6,761 nucleotides of DNA from Chloroflexota bacterium (GCA_016210495.1 JACQUC010000270.1:1-6761), one strand, 5' to 3'; numbered from the stretch's first letter, positions 1 to 6,136 are shown. Made by a program: numbers and translations. Notes: generated from the sequence alone by a model not told the origin.

Positions 1-2
1 AG

Positions 3-50
3 CGGGAGTTTAGTCCTATGCTGGGCTGGCGGCTGATTAGGGCATTGTAA
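3..50 (+). CDS. Possible C-terminal tail of an upstream gene (partial)
   Basis: An open frame enters from the left edge and ends at a TAA at 48-50. It gives a 15-residue tail, REFSPMLGWRLIRAL, with plausible composition. The other two forward frames close within the first 40 bases. Nothing identifies a family, and a stretch this short can be open by chance. The remaining 75 bases up to the promoter at 127 show no gene and no clear hairpin terminator. Confidence 0.22.
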   Translation, partial: REFSPMLGWRLIRAL

Positions 51-123
51 CAGTGGAGGGCAGAGGGCTCATCTACCAAATGACCATTGAAGCTGGTGCT
101 GGTTATTCCATTGTTTTATATCA

Positions 124-135
124 GTCTTGACAGAC
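124..135. promoter_or_regulatory. Dyad GTCT-N4-AGAC over the -35 box, candidate operator
   Basis: GTCT (124-127) and AGAC (132-135) form an inverted repeat enclosing the -35 hexamer. The same half-sites recur at 157-170, with about 34 bases between dyad centres. RHH repressors typically bind short palindromic half-sites cooperatively, and an RHH gene lies directly downstream. That it is the operator for this protein is inference. Confidence 0.4.
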
Positions 136-155
136 ATATGATGCTAGTGTATGCT
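127..155 (+). promoter_or_regulatory. Sigma-70-type promoter of the RHH gene
   Basis: A perfect -35 hexamer TTGACA lies at 127-132. A 17-base spacer separates it from a -10 candidate TATGCT at 150-155, which matches four of six consensus positions. Transcription would start near 161-164, leaving a short leader before the Shine-Dalgarno sequence at 175-180. GTCT/AGAC dyads cover the -35 box and the expected start site, so the promoter is probably repressible. Confidence 0.6.
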
Positions 156-156
156 T

Positions 157-170
157 GTCTGTATAGAGAC
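157..170. promoter_or_regulatory. Near-perfect palindrome GTCT-N6-AGAC at the transcription start, candidate operator
   Basis: The 14-base GTCTGTATAGAGAC matches its own reverse complement at 12 of 14 positions. It sits just downstream of the -10 box, where a bound repressor would block initiation. The word AGACATA occurs here (167-173) and also at 132-138 over the -35 box, which ties the two sites together. Confidence 0.42.
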
Positions 171-186
171 ATACGAGGAGTTCAGT

Positions 187-873
187 ATGCGCATTGGAAT
201 CAATGTCCCGAATGAACTTTACGATCGGTTCAAGCCATTGAGGGGAACTTATAACCTCTCCCAGGTGTGCAGGGATGCCATCACGGCGCTAATCGAGTCC
301 TACGAGAAGGGGCGGAAGCAGGCCAGCGCCGATGGAATGGAGGCGCTGGCCAACCGATTCTTCCAGGAGTACTCGAAGAAGACTATCCTAGACTGGGAGG
401 CGATAGGTAGAGAGAACGCGAAGAAGTGGGCTGAAGGTGCCAGCCTGCAGGACTTCGAGGACCTGTTCCACAACATATCAATAGGCAGGCGGACAGGCGG
501 AGAGCCTGGAGAATTCCTCGGTGGCTGGAGGATAGCGCCTGAGAATCGGTATGCGGTTGCCCAGCAGCAGCACGAGGATTGGTTCGCCCGGATGTTTGAC
601 CTTGATGAGGGAACCAATTACTACATACTAGCGAGAGCAGAGTATAACAGGGGGTGGGTCTCTTACCTGACGGCGGTATGGCAGATGCTGCGGGAGAAAA
701 TTGAGGCTGACGCGGCGGCGCGGCTGACAGCACGCCAGCAACAGCATACCAAGCCTGAAGTACCCAAGCACCTGGAGGATTTCTTCAGGGCGACTGGGCG
801 TCTCCCGCAACAAACCGACCAAGACGATGCTTCTGAACGAGGAAAGCCTACTGGTAAAGCACACCAGACTTGA
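187..873 (+). CDS. Ribbon-helix-helix domain protein, probable transcriptional regulator
   Basis: A 228-residue protein of unrecognised family with an N-terminal RHH (CopG/MetJ/Arc-like) DNA-binding module. Residues 2-8 (RIGINVP) form the basic/hydrophobic beta strand, 9-18 (NELYDRFKPL) helix 1, and 23-40 a second helix starting NLSQVCRDA. RHH proteins bind DNA as dimers through the strand. The remaining ~185 residues are unusual for the fold, most members being 45-100 residues: a mainly helical middle with many Trp/Tyr (about 65-170) and a polar tail from about 185. The ATG at 187 is chosen because GAGGAG (175-180) lies six bases upstream; the in-frame ATG at 151 overlaps the -10 box and has no ribosome site. 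Two GTCT/AGAC dyads at its promoter suggest autoregulation. It could be an antitoxin-like orphan or a local regulator of the downstream operon. Arginine codons are about 40% AGG/AGA, unlike the operon that follows. Confidence 0.72.
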   Translation: MRIGINVPNELYDRFKPLRGTYNLSQVCRDAITALIESYEKGRKQASADGMEALANRFFQEYSKKTILDWEAIGRENAKKWAEGASLQDFEDLFHNISIGRRTGGEPGEFLGGWRIAPENRYAVAQQQHEDWFARMFDLDEGTNYYILARAEYNRGWVSYLTAVWQMLREKIEADAAARLTARQQQHTKPEVPKHLEDFFRATGRLPQQTDQDDASERGKPTGKAHQT

Positions 874-877
874 GTCT
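866..877. promoter_or_regulatory. Palindrome AGACT-TG-AGTCT at the end of the RHH gene
   Basis: Perfect 5-base inverted arms separated by two bases span the stop codon of the RHH gene, about 40 bases before the epimerase start. The AGAC/GTCT words match those in the dyads at 124-135 and 157-170, though in the opposite arrangement. It could be a further RHH-protein site controlling the operon. A weak -35-like TTGAGT (870-875) overlaps it, with a poor -10 (TAAGAA, 893-898). No T-run follows, so it is not an intrinsic terminator. Confidence 0.28.
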
Positions 878-914
878 ACACTAGCCAGCAGATAAGAAGC
901 GATCGGAGGTGTTC

Positions 915-1856
915 TTGCGTTTGATTCTGGTGACAGGGTCTGAGGGACTTGTCGGCACCAGTCTTTCTCATGCCCTCCGAGCCTCGGGGTTTGCCATCCA
1001 GCGCTGTGATATCGCATGCCCCGTGGGGCATGCCGAAAGAGTCAATATCCTCGACCTCGACGCCGTGACTAGCATGGCCCGTAAGTGCGTGGGAATCGTT
1101 CACCTCGCCGCTGTCTCTCGAGTCGTCTGTGGCGAACGCGAACCGAACCTTTGCTGGCGAACCAATGCCGAGGGTACTCAAAATGTCCTTCGAGCCGCTC
1201 TGGGCCAAGAAGATCCACCCTGGGTCGTCTTTGCCAGCAGCAGGGAGGTTTACGGACAAGCCGATGAGCTTCCGGTGAATGAGGGCAGCTCACTCAAACC
1301 GGTAAACATCTACGGCCGGGCGAAGGTTGCCGCGGAACGCGCGGTCGACGAAGCGAGAGGGAGCGGACTTCGCACTGCTGTCGTCCGCTTGTCAAACGTC
1401 TACGGCAGCACCACGGATCATGCCGACCGCGTCGTGCCAGCGTTCACCCGTAGCGCGGCACTTGGTATGCCGCTTCGCGTAGACGGCAGTGGCCATACCT
1501 TCGATTTCACCCACCTAAATGATACGGCTCGTGGTATCCTCGCGATCATCAAGGTGCTTGAGGCGGGCGAGACCAAGCTTCCACCAATTCATCTGGTCAC
1601 CGGCCGGCCGACGACGCTTGGCCAGCTTGCCGAGCTAGCGAACGCAGCTAACGGTAACCGGTCGGAGATTATCATGGCGCCGCCGCGCTCCTTTGACGTG
1701 GCCCATTTCTATGGTAACCCTGCGCGCGCCAAGGAACTGTTGGGTTGGTCTGCTAACGTGCGCATCGAAGACGGCATTCGACAGATGGTAGAAGCGTTTG
1801 CCGCGGAAGCACGCGAATCCTCGAACCGCAATGCGGCGCTGAAGGAGGAAGCATGA
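915..1856 (+). CDS. NAD-dependent epimerase/dehydratase (extended SDR)
   Basis: A 313-residue extended short-chain dehydrogenase/reductase of the sugar-nucleotide epimerase/dehydratase group, a cytoplasmic enzyme using NAD(P) to epimerise, oxidise or dehydrate an NDP-sugar. Residues 3-14 form beta-1 and the glycine-rich cofactor loop GSEGLVG (8-14). LAAVS (64-68) follows beta-4. The catalytic Ser is in FASSREVYG (S108/S109), and the active-site YxxxK is YGRAK (Y133, K137). The substrate-domain signature DGSGHTFDFTHLND (about 190-203) and the C-terminal YGNPARAKELLGW are typical of UDP-hexose and UDP-uronate 4-epimerases. The start is taken as TTG at 915: GGAGGT (905-910) lies four bases before it and the product begins MRLILVTG, the usual family start. 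The in-frame GTG at 909 overlaps that ribosome site. The gene ends in an ATGA overlap with the glycosyltransferase gene. Exact substrate is not determinable. First gene of the three-gene operon. Confidence 0.88.
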   Translation: MRLILVTGSEGLVGTSLSHALRASGFAIQRCDIACPVGHAERVNILDLDAVTSMARKCVGIVHLAAVSRVVCGEREPNLCWRTNAEGTQNVLRAALGQEDPPWVVFASSREVYGQADELPVNEGSSLKPVNIYGRAKVAAERAVDEARGSGLRTAVVRLSNVYGSTTDHADRVVPAFTRSAALGMPLRVDGSGHTFDFTHLNDTARGILAIIKVLEAGETKLPPIHLVTGRPTTLGQLAELANAANGNRSEIIMAPPRSFDVAHFYGNPARAKELLGWSANVRIEDGIRQMVEAFAAEARESSNRNAALKEEA

Positions 1857-4201
1857 TCATTCTGCAGGTCATTCATGGTTATCCGATGCTTTACAACGCT
1901 GGGTCCGAGGTCTATACGCAGACGCTGTGCCAAGGTCTGGCCCAGCGACACGATGTCCATGTCTTCACCAGGGAAGAAGACCCATTCGCGCCCGATTTTG
2001 CCATGCGCGAAGAGACCGACTACGACGAGCCACGGATCAGGCTCCACATTGTTAATATTCCGCGAAGCCGCGACCGTTACCGCCACGAAGGGGTCGACCA
2101 GCGCTTCGCCGAACTCCTGGATAGACTCCAGCCCGACATCGCTCACATCGGTCACCTTGATCACCTCTCAACGTCGTTAGTTATCGAGGCTGCGAGTCGG
2201 GAAATCCCCATCGTCTACACTCTGCACGATTACTGGCTGATGTGCCCTCGCGGTCAGTTCATGCAGATGCATCCCCGGCAACCCGGTGACCTCTGGGCAG
2301 TTTGCGACGGGCAGGAAAACCGCAAGTGCGCTGAACGTTGCTACGCTCGCTACTTCTCGGGCGCGCCGGGCGAACGTGAGGAGGACATCGCCCACTGGAC
2401 ATCATGGGTCAGTCGACGGATGAAGCACATGCGGGAGATAGTCGAACTGGTTGACCTCTTTGTCGCCCCGTCGCGCTATTTGCACGACCGATATCGCCAC
2501 GAGTTCGGCCTGCCCGGCCGCAAGCTCGTCCACCTTGACTACGGTTTCGACCTGCGGCGGCTCAAGGGCCGCAGGCGCGTCGATGGTGAGCCTTTCACCT
2601 TCGGCTACATCGGCACCCACGGGCCAGCGAAGGGTATCCACCAGCTTGTTCAAGCATTTGGGATGTTGCGCGGTGACGCCTGCCTTCGCGTCTGGGGGCG
2701 TCCGCACGGCCAGGACACCAGGGCATTGATAGCCCGTACGGACTCGCTCCCCGAAGGAGTCCGCAAGCGCGTCGAGTGGTTGCCGGAATATCGTAACACT
2801 GACATCGTCTCCGACGTCTTCAATTTGGTGGATGCGATTGTCGGTCCTTCAATATGGGTGGAGAACTCCCCTTTGGTAATCCACGAGGCACTGCAGGCCC
2901 GCGTTCCTGTGATCACAGCGGACGTCGGAGGGATGTGCGAATATGTGCACCACGAGGTTAACGGGCTGCTGTTTCAGCATCGTAGCCCAGGAGCGCTGGC
3001 CGAACAGATGCAACGTCTTGTAGATGACCCTTCCCTGGGGAAACGCCTCGGGCAACGTGGTTATGTTCAGTCAGAAACGGGGGATATCCCCGACATTCAC
3101 GGGCATGTTCGTGATATCGAGCGCATTTACGAGGAGATGATTGCCCGGCGGAACAACGGCCGCATTAGCCCGGCCAAGGGCCCATGGCGCATCACCTTTG
3201 ATACCAATCCGGATGACTGCAACCTCAAGTGCATCATGTGCGAGGCATTCTCGGACTACAGCCCTACCCAAAAGGAGCGGCCGGCAGCGAAGCTCCCTCG
3301 CCGCCGTATGCCCATTGATCTCATTCGCCGCGTGCTCGAGGAGTCGCACGGGACGGGACTACGCGAGATCATCCCCTCGACGATGGGTGAACCACTTCTC
3401 TACGACCACTTTGAGGATATCCTCCGCATGTGTGTGGAGTTCGGCGTCAAGCTGAACCTTACAACGAATGGCACCTTCCCCCGCAAGGGTGCACGAGACT
3501 GGGCCGAACGTATCGCCCCGGTCACCTCTGATGTAAAGATCTCGTGGAACGGAGCGACCAAATGCATCCAGGAACGAATCATGGTTGGGTCGCGTTGGGA
3601 CAAGATGCTCCGCAATGTCAGGACCTTCGTAGAGGTGAGGGACGCCCACGCTGCCCGCGGTGCTAACTACTGCCGCGTGACCTTCCAACTGACGTTCCTT
3701 GAGTATAATGTCCACGAACTCGCTGACATTGTTCGCCTGGCCGCAAGCCTCGGCGTTGATCGCGTTAAGGGACACCATTTATGGGCGCACTTCGACGAGA
3801 TCAAGCCGCTCTCTATGCGCCGCAGCCCCGGAGCCATCGCTCGCTGGAACCAGGCCGTGCTCGACGCACGCGCTGCCGCGCAGGAGTATCGACTTCCGAA
3901 CGGCAGGCAGGTACTCCTCGACAACATGTATCTGTTGGGCGAGACGGCGGTCGAAGACCTAGCGCCGGGCGGCCGATGTCCCTTCCTCGGCCAGGAGGCA
4001 TGGGTCAGTGCTCAAGGGATATTCAACCCATGCTGTGCGCCGGACGAGCAGCGCAGGTCTCTCGGGGAGTTCGGCAATCTGCAAGAGATGAACATCCAGG
4101 ACATCTGGACTGGAGTGGCGTACCAGCGTCTACTGAAAACCTACCGGACCCGCACGCTCTGCCTTGGATGTACTATGCGCAAGCCGGAGGAGGCACCGTG
4201 A
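1853..4201 (+). CDS. Fused GT4 glycosyltransferase and radical SAM/SPASM-like enzyme
   Basis: A 782-residue two-domain protein. Residues 1 to about 430 are a GT-B retaining glycosyltransferase of family GT4: an N-terminal acceptor half with the glycine-containing loop YNAGSEVY (14-21), THGPAKG (255-261) at the domain junction, and the nucleotide-sugar EX7E motif ENSPLVIHE (E337, E345). A Cys-rich insertion (C131, C151, C159, C163) may bind metal. From about 445 a radical SAM domain follows: the cluster motif CNLKCIMC (C456, C460, C463), MGEP (511-514) where SAM binds, and LTTNG (536-540). The C-terminus carries a SPASM-like region with C709, C727, C728, C770 and C773, including GIFNPCC and FGNLQEMNIQDIW, as in enzymes with an auxiliary Fe-S cluster. 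It would transfer a sugar and perform a radical reaction, possibly on the same product; the substrate is unknown. AGGAGG (1843-1848) sits four bases before the ATG, which overlaps the previous stop (ATGA). Both halves carry intact motifs and the frame is continuous, so a real fusion is likelier than an error. Confidence 0.9.
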   Translation: MIILQVIHGYPMLYNAGSEVYTQTLCQGLAQRHDVHVFTREEDPFAPDFAMREETDYDEPRIRLHIVNIPRSRDRYRHEGVDQRFAELLDRLQPDIAHIGHLDHLSTSLVIEAASREIPIVYTLHDYWLMCPRGQFMQMHPRQPGDLWAVCDGQENRKCAERCYARYFSGAPGEREEDIAHWTSWVSRRMKHMREIVELVDLFVAPSRYLHDRYRHEFGLPGRKLVHLDYGFDLRRLKGRRRVDGEPFTFGYIGTHGPAKGIHQLVQAFGMLRGDACLRVWGRPHGQDTRALIARTDSLPEGVRKRVEWLPEYRNTDIVSDVFNLVDAIVGPSIWVENSPLVIHEALQARVPVITADVGGMCEYVHHEVNGLLFQHRSPGALAEQMQRLVDDPSLGKRLGQRGYVQSETGDIPDIHGHVRDIERIYEEMIARRNNGRISPAKGPWRITFDTNPDDCNLKCIMCEAFSDYSPTQKERPAAKLPRRRMPIDLIRRVLEESHGTGLREIIPSTMGEPLLYDHFEDILRMCVEFGVKLNLTTNGTFPRKGARDWAERIAPVTSDVKISWNGATKCIQERIMVGSRWDKMLRNVRTFVEVRDAHAARGANYCRVTFQLTFLEYNVHELADIVRLAASLGVDRVKGHHLWAHFDEIKPLSMRRSPGAIARWNQAVLDARAAAQEYRLPNGRQVLLDNMYLLGETAVEDLAPGGRCPFLGQEAWVSAQGIFNPCCAPDEQRRSLGEFGNLQEMNIQDIWTGVAYQRLLKTYRTRTLCLGCTMRKPEEAP

Positions 4202-5889
4202 GCGACGAGATCTGGCCAAGGACAACCATAGCACCGGATCGCACCCACCATCTTGTTAATGGGGAGCCGCTCTACACCGCGCGTTTCCGCGACGTTCTCG
4301 AGTTCCATTCACCCGGGCTTGCGGCGGTCCTCGGCGATAGTGGGGCATACCACATCAAAGTCACAGCCATACCTGCCTACCCGCAACGTTATGTGCGGAC
4401 GTTTGGGTTCTACGAGGAACGAGCGGCCGTGCAAGCTGGCGAAGGATGGTTCCACATCCGACCGGACGGGACACGGCTTTATGCTGAGCGATACGCTTGG
4501 TGCGGGAACTACCAAGATGGGCGCTGCACGGTTCGGGACGACGACGGCGCCTATTTCCACATTGATCCCGAAGGGCGACATGCGTACCGTGGACGCTACC
4601 GTTATGCTGGCGACTTCCGGAAGGGAGCCGCAGTCGTGCAGAGGCACGCCGGGATGTTGGTCCACATTCGGCAAGACGGGAACCTTCTCAACGGGACGGC
4701 ATGGCTTGACCTGGACGTCTTCCATAAGGGCTTCGCTCGGGCCCGGGATCGGGGCGGCTGGACCCACATTGATGAATCGGGCCGTCCCCTCTATCCAGAG
4801 CGATATGCGATGGTGGAGCCCTTCTACAATGGGCAAGCCAGAGTAGAGACGCATGACGGCGCTCTTCTAATCATCAATGAGGTTGGCCCACGGGTTTCCG
4901 AGCTACGCCCCGCTCGTAGACCGGTCGACACTGTATCGGCTGACTTGGTCGGGTACTGGCGCACGCTCTCGATAGCCACGGCCGTGGAACTGGGGTTGTT
5001 TCAAGCACTCCCGGCCACAACGCGAGAACTGGATGAAAGGCTGGGGCTGGCCCCAGGCATGGCGGCGCGTCTGGTCCGTGGGCTGCACGAACTCGGTCTC
5101 GTCTCGCCCGGCGCGGAAGGACGGTGGGAGACTACCGACCGCGGGAACCTGCTCCACGCTAGCCATCCGCACTCCATGGCACCAGCCGCGCGGGTGTGGG
5201 CTGGCGTCCATCTAGACGCTTGGCGACAGCTTGGCACTTCGCTTCGTTCGGGGCAATCGGCATTCGAAGCCCTGTTCGGCTGCCCCTTCTTCGCCTGGCT
5301 GGCCGAAAAGCCTGACGAACGTTCAGCGTACCATCGGGCCCTCCGGGCATATGCACAAGAGGACTACGCCGCCATCCCATCATTGGTCCACATGGAGCAA
5401 CACCGTCGGGTGATCGATGCTGGGGGCGGCAGCGGGGACCTGCTCTCAATACTTTTGCGAGCCCAGGCCAATTTGATCGGCGCGCTCCTGGAGCGCCCGG
5501 AGGTAGCTTGTGACTACACGCCGCCTCCCGACCTAGTGGACCGGATAGAAGTGCTGGCTGCAGATATCTTCGATCAGTGGCCGACCGGTGGTGATGCCAT
5601 CTTCCTCGCGCGAGTTCTTCACGACTGGCCCGACGAGGCTGCGGTGCGTATCCTCCGCCGGGCCGCTAATGCACTCGATCCCGGGGGGCACTTATACGTG
5701 GTCGAAGGCCTGTTAGGTGAGAAGTCGCCAACCAATGGTCTCCTCGACCTCAACATGCTGGTGATGACAGGAGGCCGAGAACGCGACCTGCGCGACTTCA
5801 AAGAGCTGCTGCAAGCCGCCGGACTCCGGCTGGCAGATGCGCGTCGCCTTGATGAATTCCACTTCGTAATCGAGTCGGTGCTGACATGA
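4198..5889 (+). CDS. WG-type repeat protein fused to a SAM-dependent O-methyltransferase
   Basis: A 563-residue fusion. Residues about 18-229 hold six or seven tandem units of 34-35 residues resembling WG repeats, loosely HI..DG..LY..RY..V..F..G.A.V; the recurring HI/HL position falls at 18, 52, 86, 121, 156 and 190, with a degenerate LI at 224. WG repeats are thought to be beta-rich binding modules. Residues about 245-320 form a winged-helix dimerisation domain, and about 330-563 a class I methyltransferase of the COMT-like small-molecule O-methyltransferase family: SAM loop VIDAGGGSG (405-413), ADIF (455-458), the HDWPDE motif with probable catalytic base H475, and a GGRERD segment (525-530) before the last helix. 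No signal peptide is visible, so it is cytoplasmic. The GTG at 4198 is chosen because GGAGGAGG (4186-4193) precedes it and it overlaps the previous stop as GTGA; the frame stays open far upstream only as a shadow of the radical SAM gene. It probably methylates the hydroxyl of an operon product. Confidence 0.88.
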   Translation: MSDEIWPRTTIAPDRTHHLVNGEPLYTARFRDVLEFHSPGLAAVLGDSGAYHIKVTAIPAYPQRYVRTFGFYEERAAVQAGEGWFHIRPDGTRLYAERYAWCGNYQDGRCTVRDDDGAYFHIDPEGRHAYRGRYRYAGDFRKGAAVVQRHAGMLVHIRQDGNLLNGTAWLDLDVFHKGFARARDRGGWTHIDESGRPLYPERYAMVEPFYNGQARVETHDGALLIINEVGPRVSELRPARRPVDTVSADLVGYWRTLSIATAVELGLFQALPATTRELDERLGLAPGMAARLVRGLHELGLVSPGAEGRWETTDRGNLLHASHPHSMAPAARVWAGVHLDAWRQLGTSLRSGQSAFEALFGCPFFAWLAEKPDERSAYHRALRAYAQEDYAAIPSLVHMEQHRRVIDAGGGSGDLLSILLRAQANLIGALLERPEVACDYTPPPDLVDRIEVLAADIFDQWPTGGDAIFLARVLHDWPDEAAVRILRRAANALDPGGHLYVVEGLLGEKSPTNGLLDLNMLVMTGGRERDLRDFKELLQAAGLRLADARRLDEFHFVIESVLT

Positions 5890-6101
5890 AAGGAATAGCG
5901 AACATAAGGGTTCACTCGCTCTATCGCTGGAGTTCCGGTGCCCGTAGTTCTGCGAATCAAGCGTTCCTTCAACGTCCTTTGGACGCAGAGTCTACTAATG
6001 GTCTCATGATTAATAGATACGTCTATGACAGCCTCCCGCGCCACGTCATTCATCACTGCATAATGTTGCAAACTGTTGCCATTTGTTGCCAACCGGGCTA
6101 G
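5886..6101 (+). CDS. Doubtful 71-codon ORF downstream of the methyltransferase
   Basis: The ATG overlaps the methyltransferase stop as ATGA, which could give translational coupling, but no good Shine-Dalgarno sequence precedes it. The product has no recognisable domain, signal peptide or helix pattern. Its last dozen residues are read straight through the TGTTGC repeats and promoter of the next operon, which argues against a functional gene. The counter-argument is position: a short peptide ORF next to a radical SAM enzyme and a methyltransferase could be a modified-peptide precursor, and its tail ends CCQPG. More likely it is chance coding. Confidence 0.15.
   Translation: MKGIANIRVHSLYRWSSGARSSANQAFLQRPLDAESTNGLMINRYVYDSLPRHVIHHCIMLQTVAICCQPG
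5890..6060. other. Intergenic stretch without a convincing gene or terminator
   Basis: Between the methyltransferase and the toxin-antitoxin promoter I see only small dyads: CGTCC-TTT-GGACG (5973-5985), which can be enclosed by CTGCG/CGCAG (5950-5954 with 5984-5988), and ATAGA-TACG-TCTAT (6013-6026). None is followed by a T-run, so no clear intrinsic terminator ends the operon. No tRNA cloverleaf was recognised. Confidence 0.4.
6064..6093 (+). repeat. Three TGTTGC direct repeats at exact 10-bp period, candidate operator
   Basis: TGTTGC occurs at 6064-6069, 6074-6079 and 6084-6089, each starting ten bases after the last. The full units are TGTTGCAAAC, TGTTGCCATT and TGTTGCCAAC. The array covers the -35 box of the promoter for the HTH gene and its spacer. 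Phasing near one helical turn puts the copies on the same face of DNA, suiting cooperative binding by a small HTH protein such as the one encoded downstream. That link is inferred. Confidence 0.55.
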
Positions 6102-6104
6102 ACT
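6076..6104 (+). promoter_or_regulatory. Promoter of the toxin-antitoxin operon
   Basis: The -35 candidate TTGCCA (6076-6081, five of six consensus bases) is separated by exactly 17 bases from TAGACT (6099-6104, four of six). The start would be near 6111, giving a leader of about 25 bases before the GTG. The -35 lies in the second TGTTGC repeat and the third repeat fills the spacer, so protein bound to the repeats would exclude RNA polymerase. Confidence 0.5.
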
Positions 6105-6136
6105 TCTGTCAGAGCTCAACAAGCAGGAGTGACAGC

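Noticed and set aside
151..186. Start of the RHH gene at the upstream ATG (151)
   Set aside because: It lies in the -10 box and upstream of the expected transcript start, with no ribosome site, whereas the ATG at 187 has GAGGAG six bases before it and begins the RHH strand directly.
870..898. Promoter for the epimerase operon (TTGAGT / TAAGAA)
   Set aside because: Only four and three consensus matches, and the start point would fall on the ribosome site. It is mentioned with the palindrome but not called as a promoter.
3781..4197. N-terminal extension of the WG repeat-methyltransferase frame
   Set aside because: This part overlaps the radical SAM coding sequence out of frame, is Arg/Pro/Gly-rich low-quality translation, and the GTG at 4198 has a strong ribosome site and a GTGA coupling.
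4309..4854. 181-codon minus-strand ORF
   Set aside because: It is a shadow of the WG repeat region; its Pro/Val-rich sequence matches no family I recognise.
5905..5965. tRNA-like or att-site remnant suggested by a GTTC...GAATC motif
   Set aside because: No acceptor stem, anticodon arm or CCA-proximal pairing could be assembled, and no integrase gene is present.
5950..5988. Stem-loop around CGTCC-TTT-GGACG as an intrinsic terminator
   Set aside because: The stem is short and no T-run follows it.
5619..6122. 167-codon minus-strand ORF over the end of the methyltransferase gene and the intergenic region
   Set aside because: Half of it is the antisense of a well-supported methyltransferase gene. 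The rest has no recognisable domain and runs through the toxin-antitoxin promoter.
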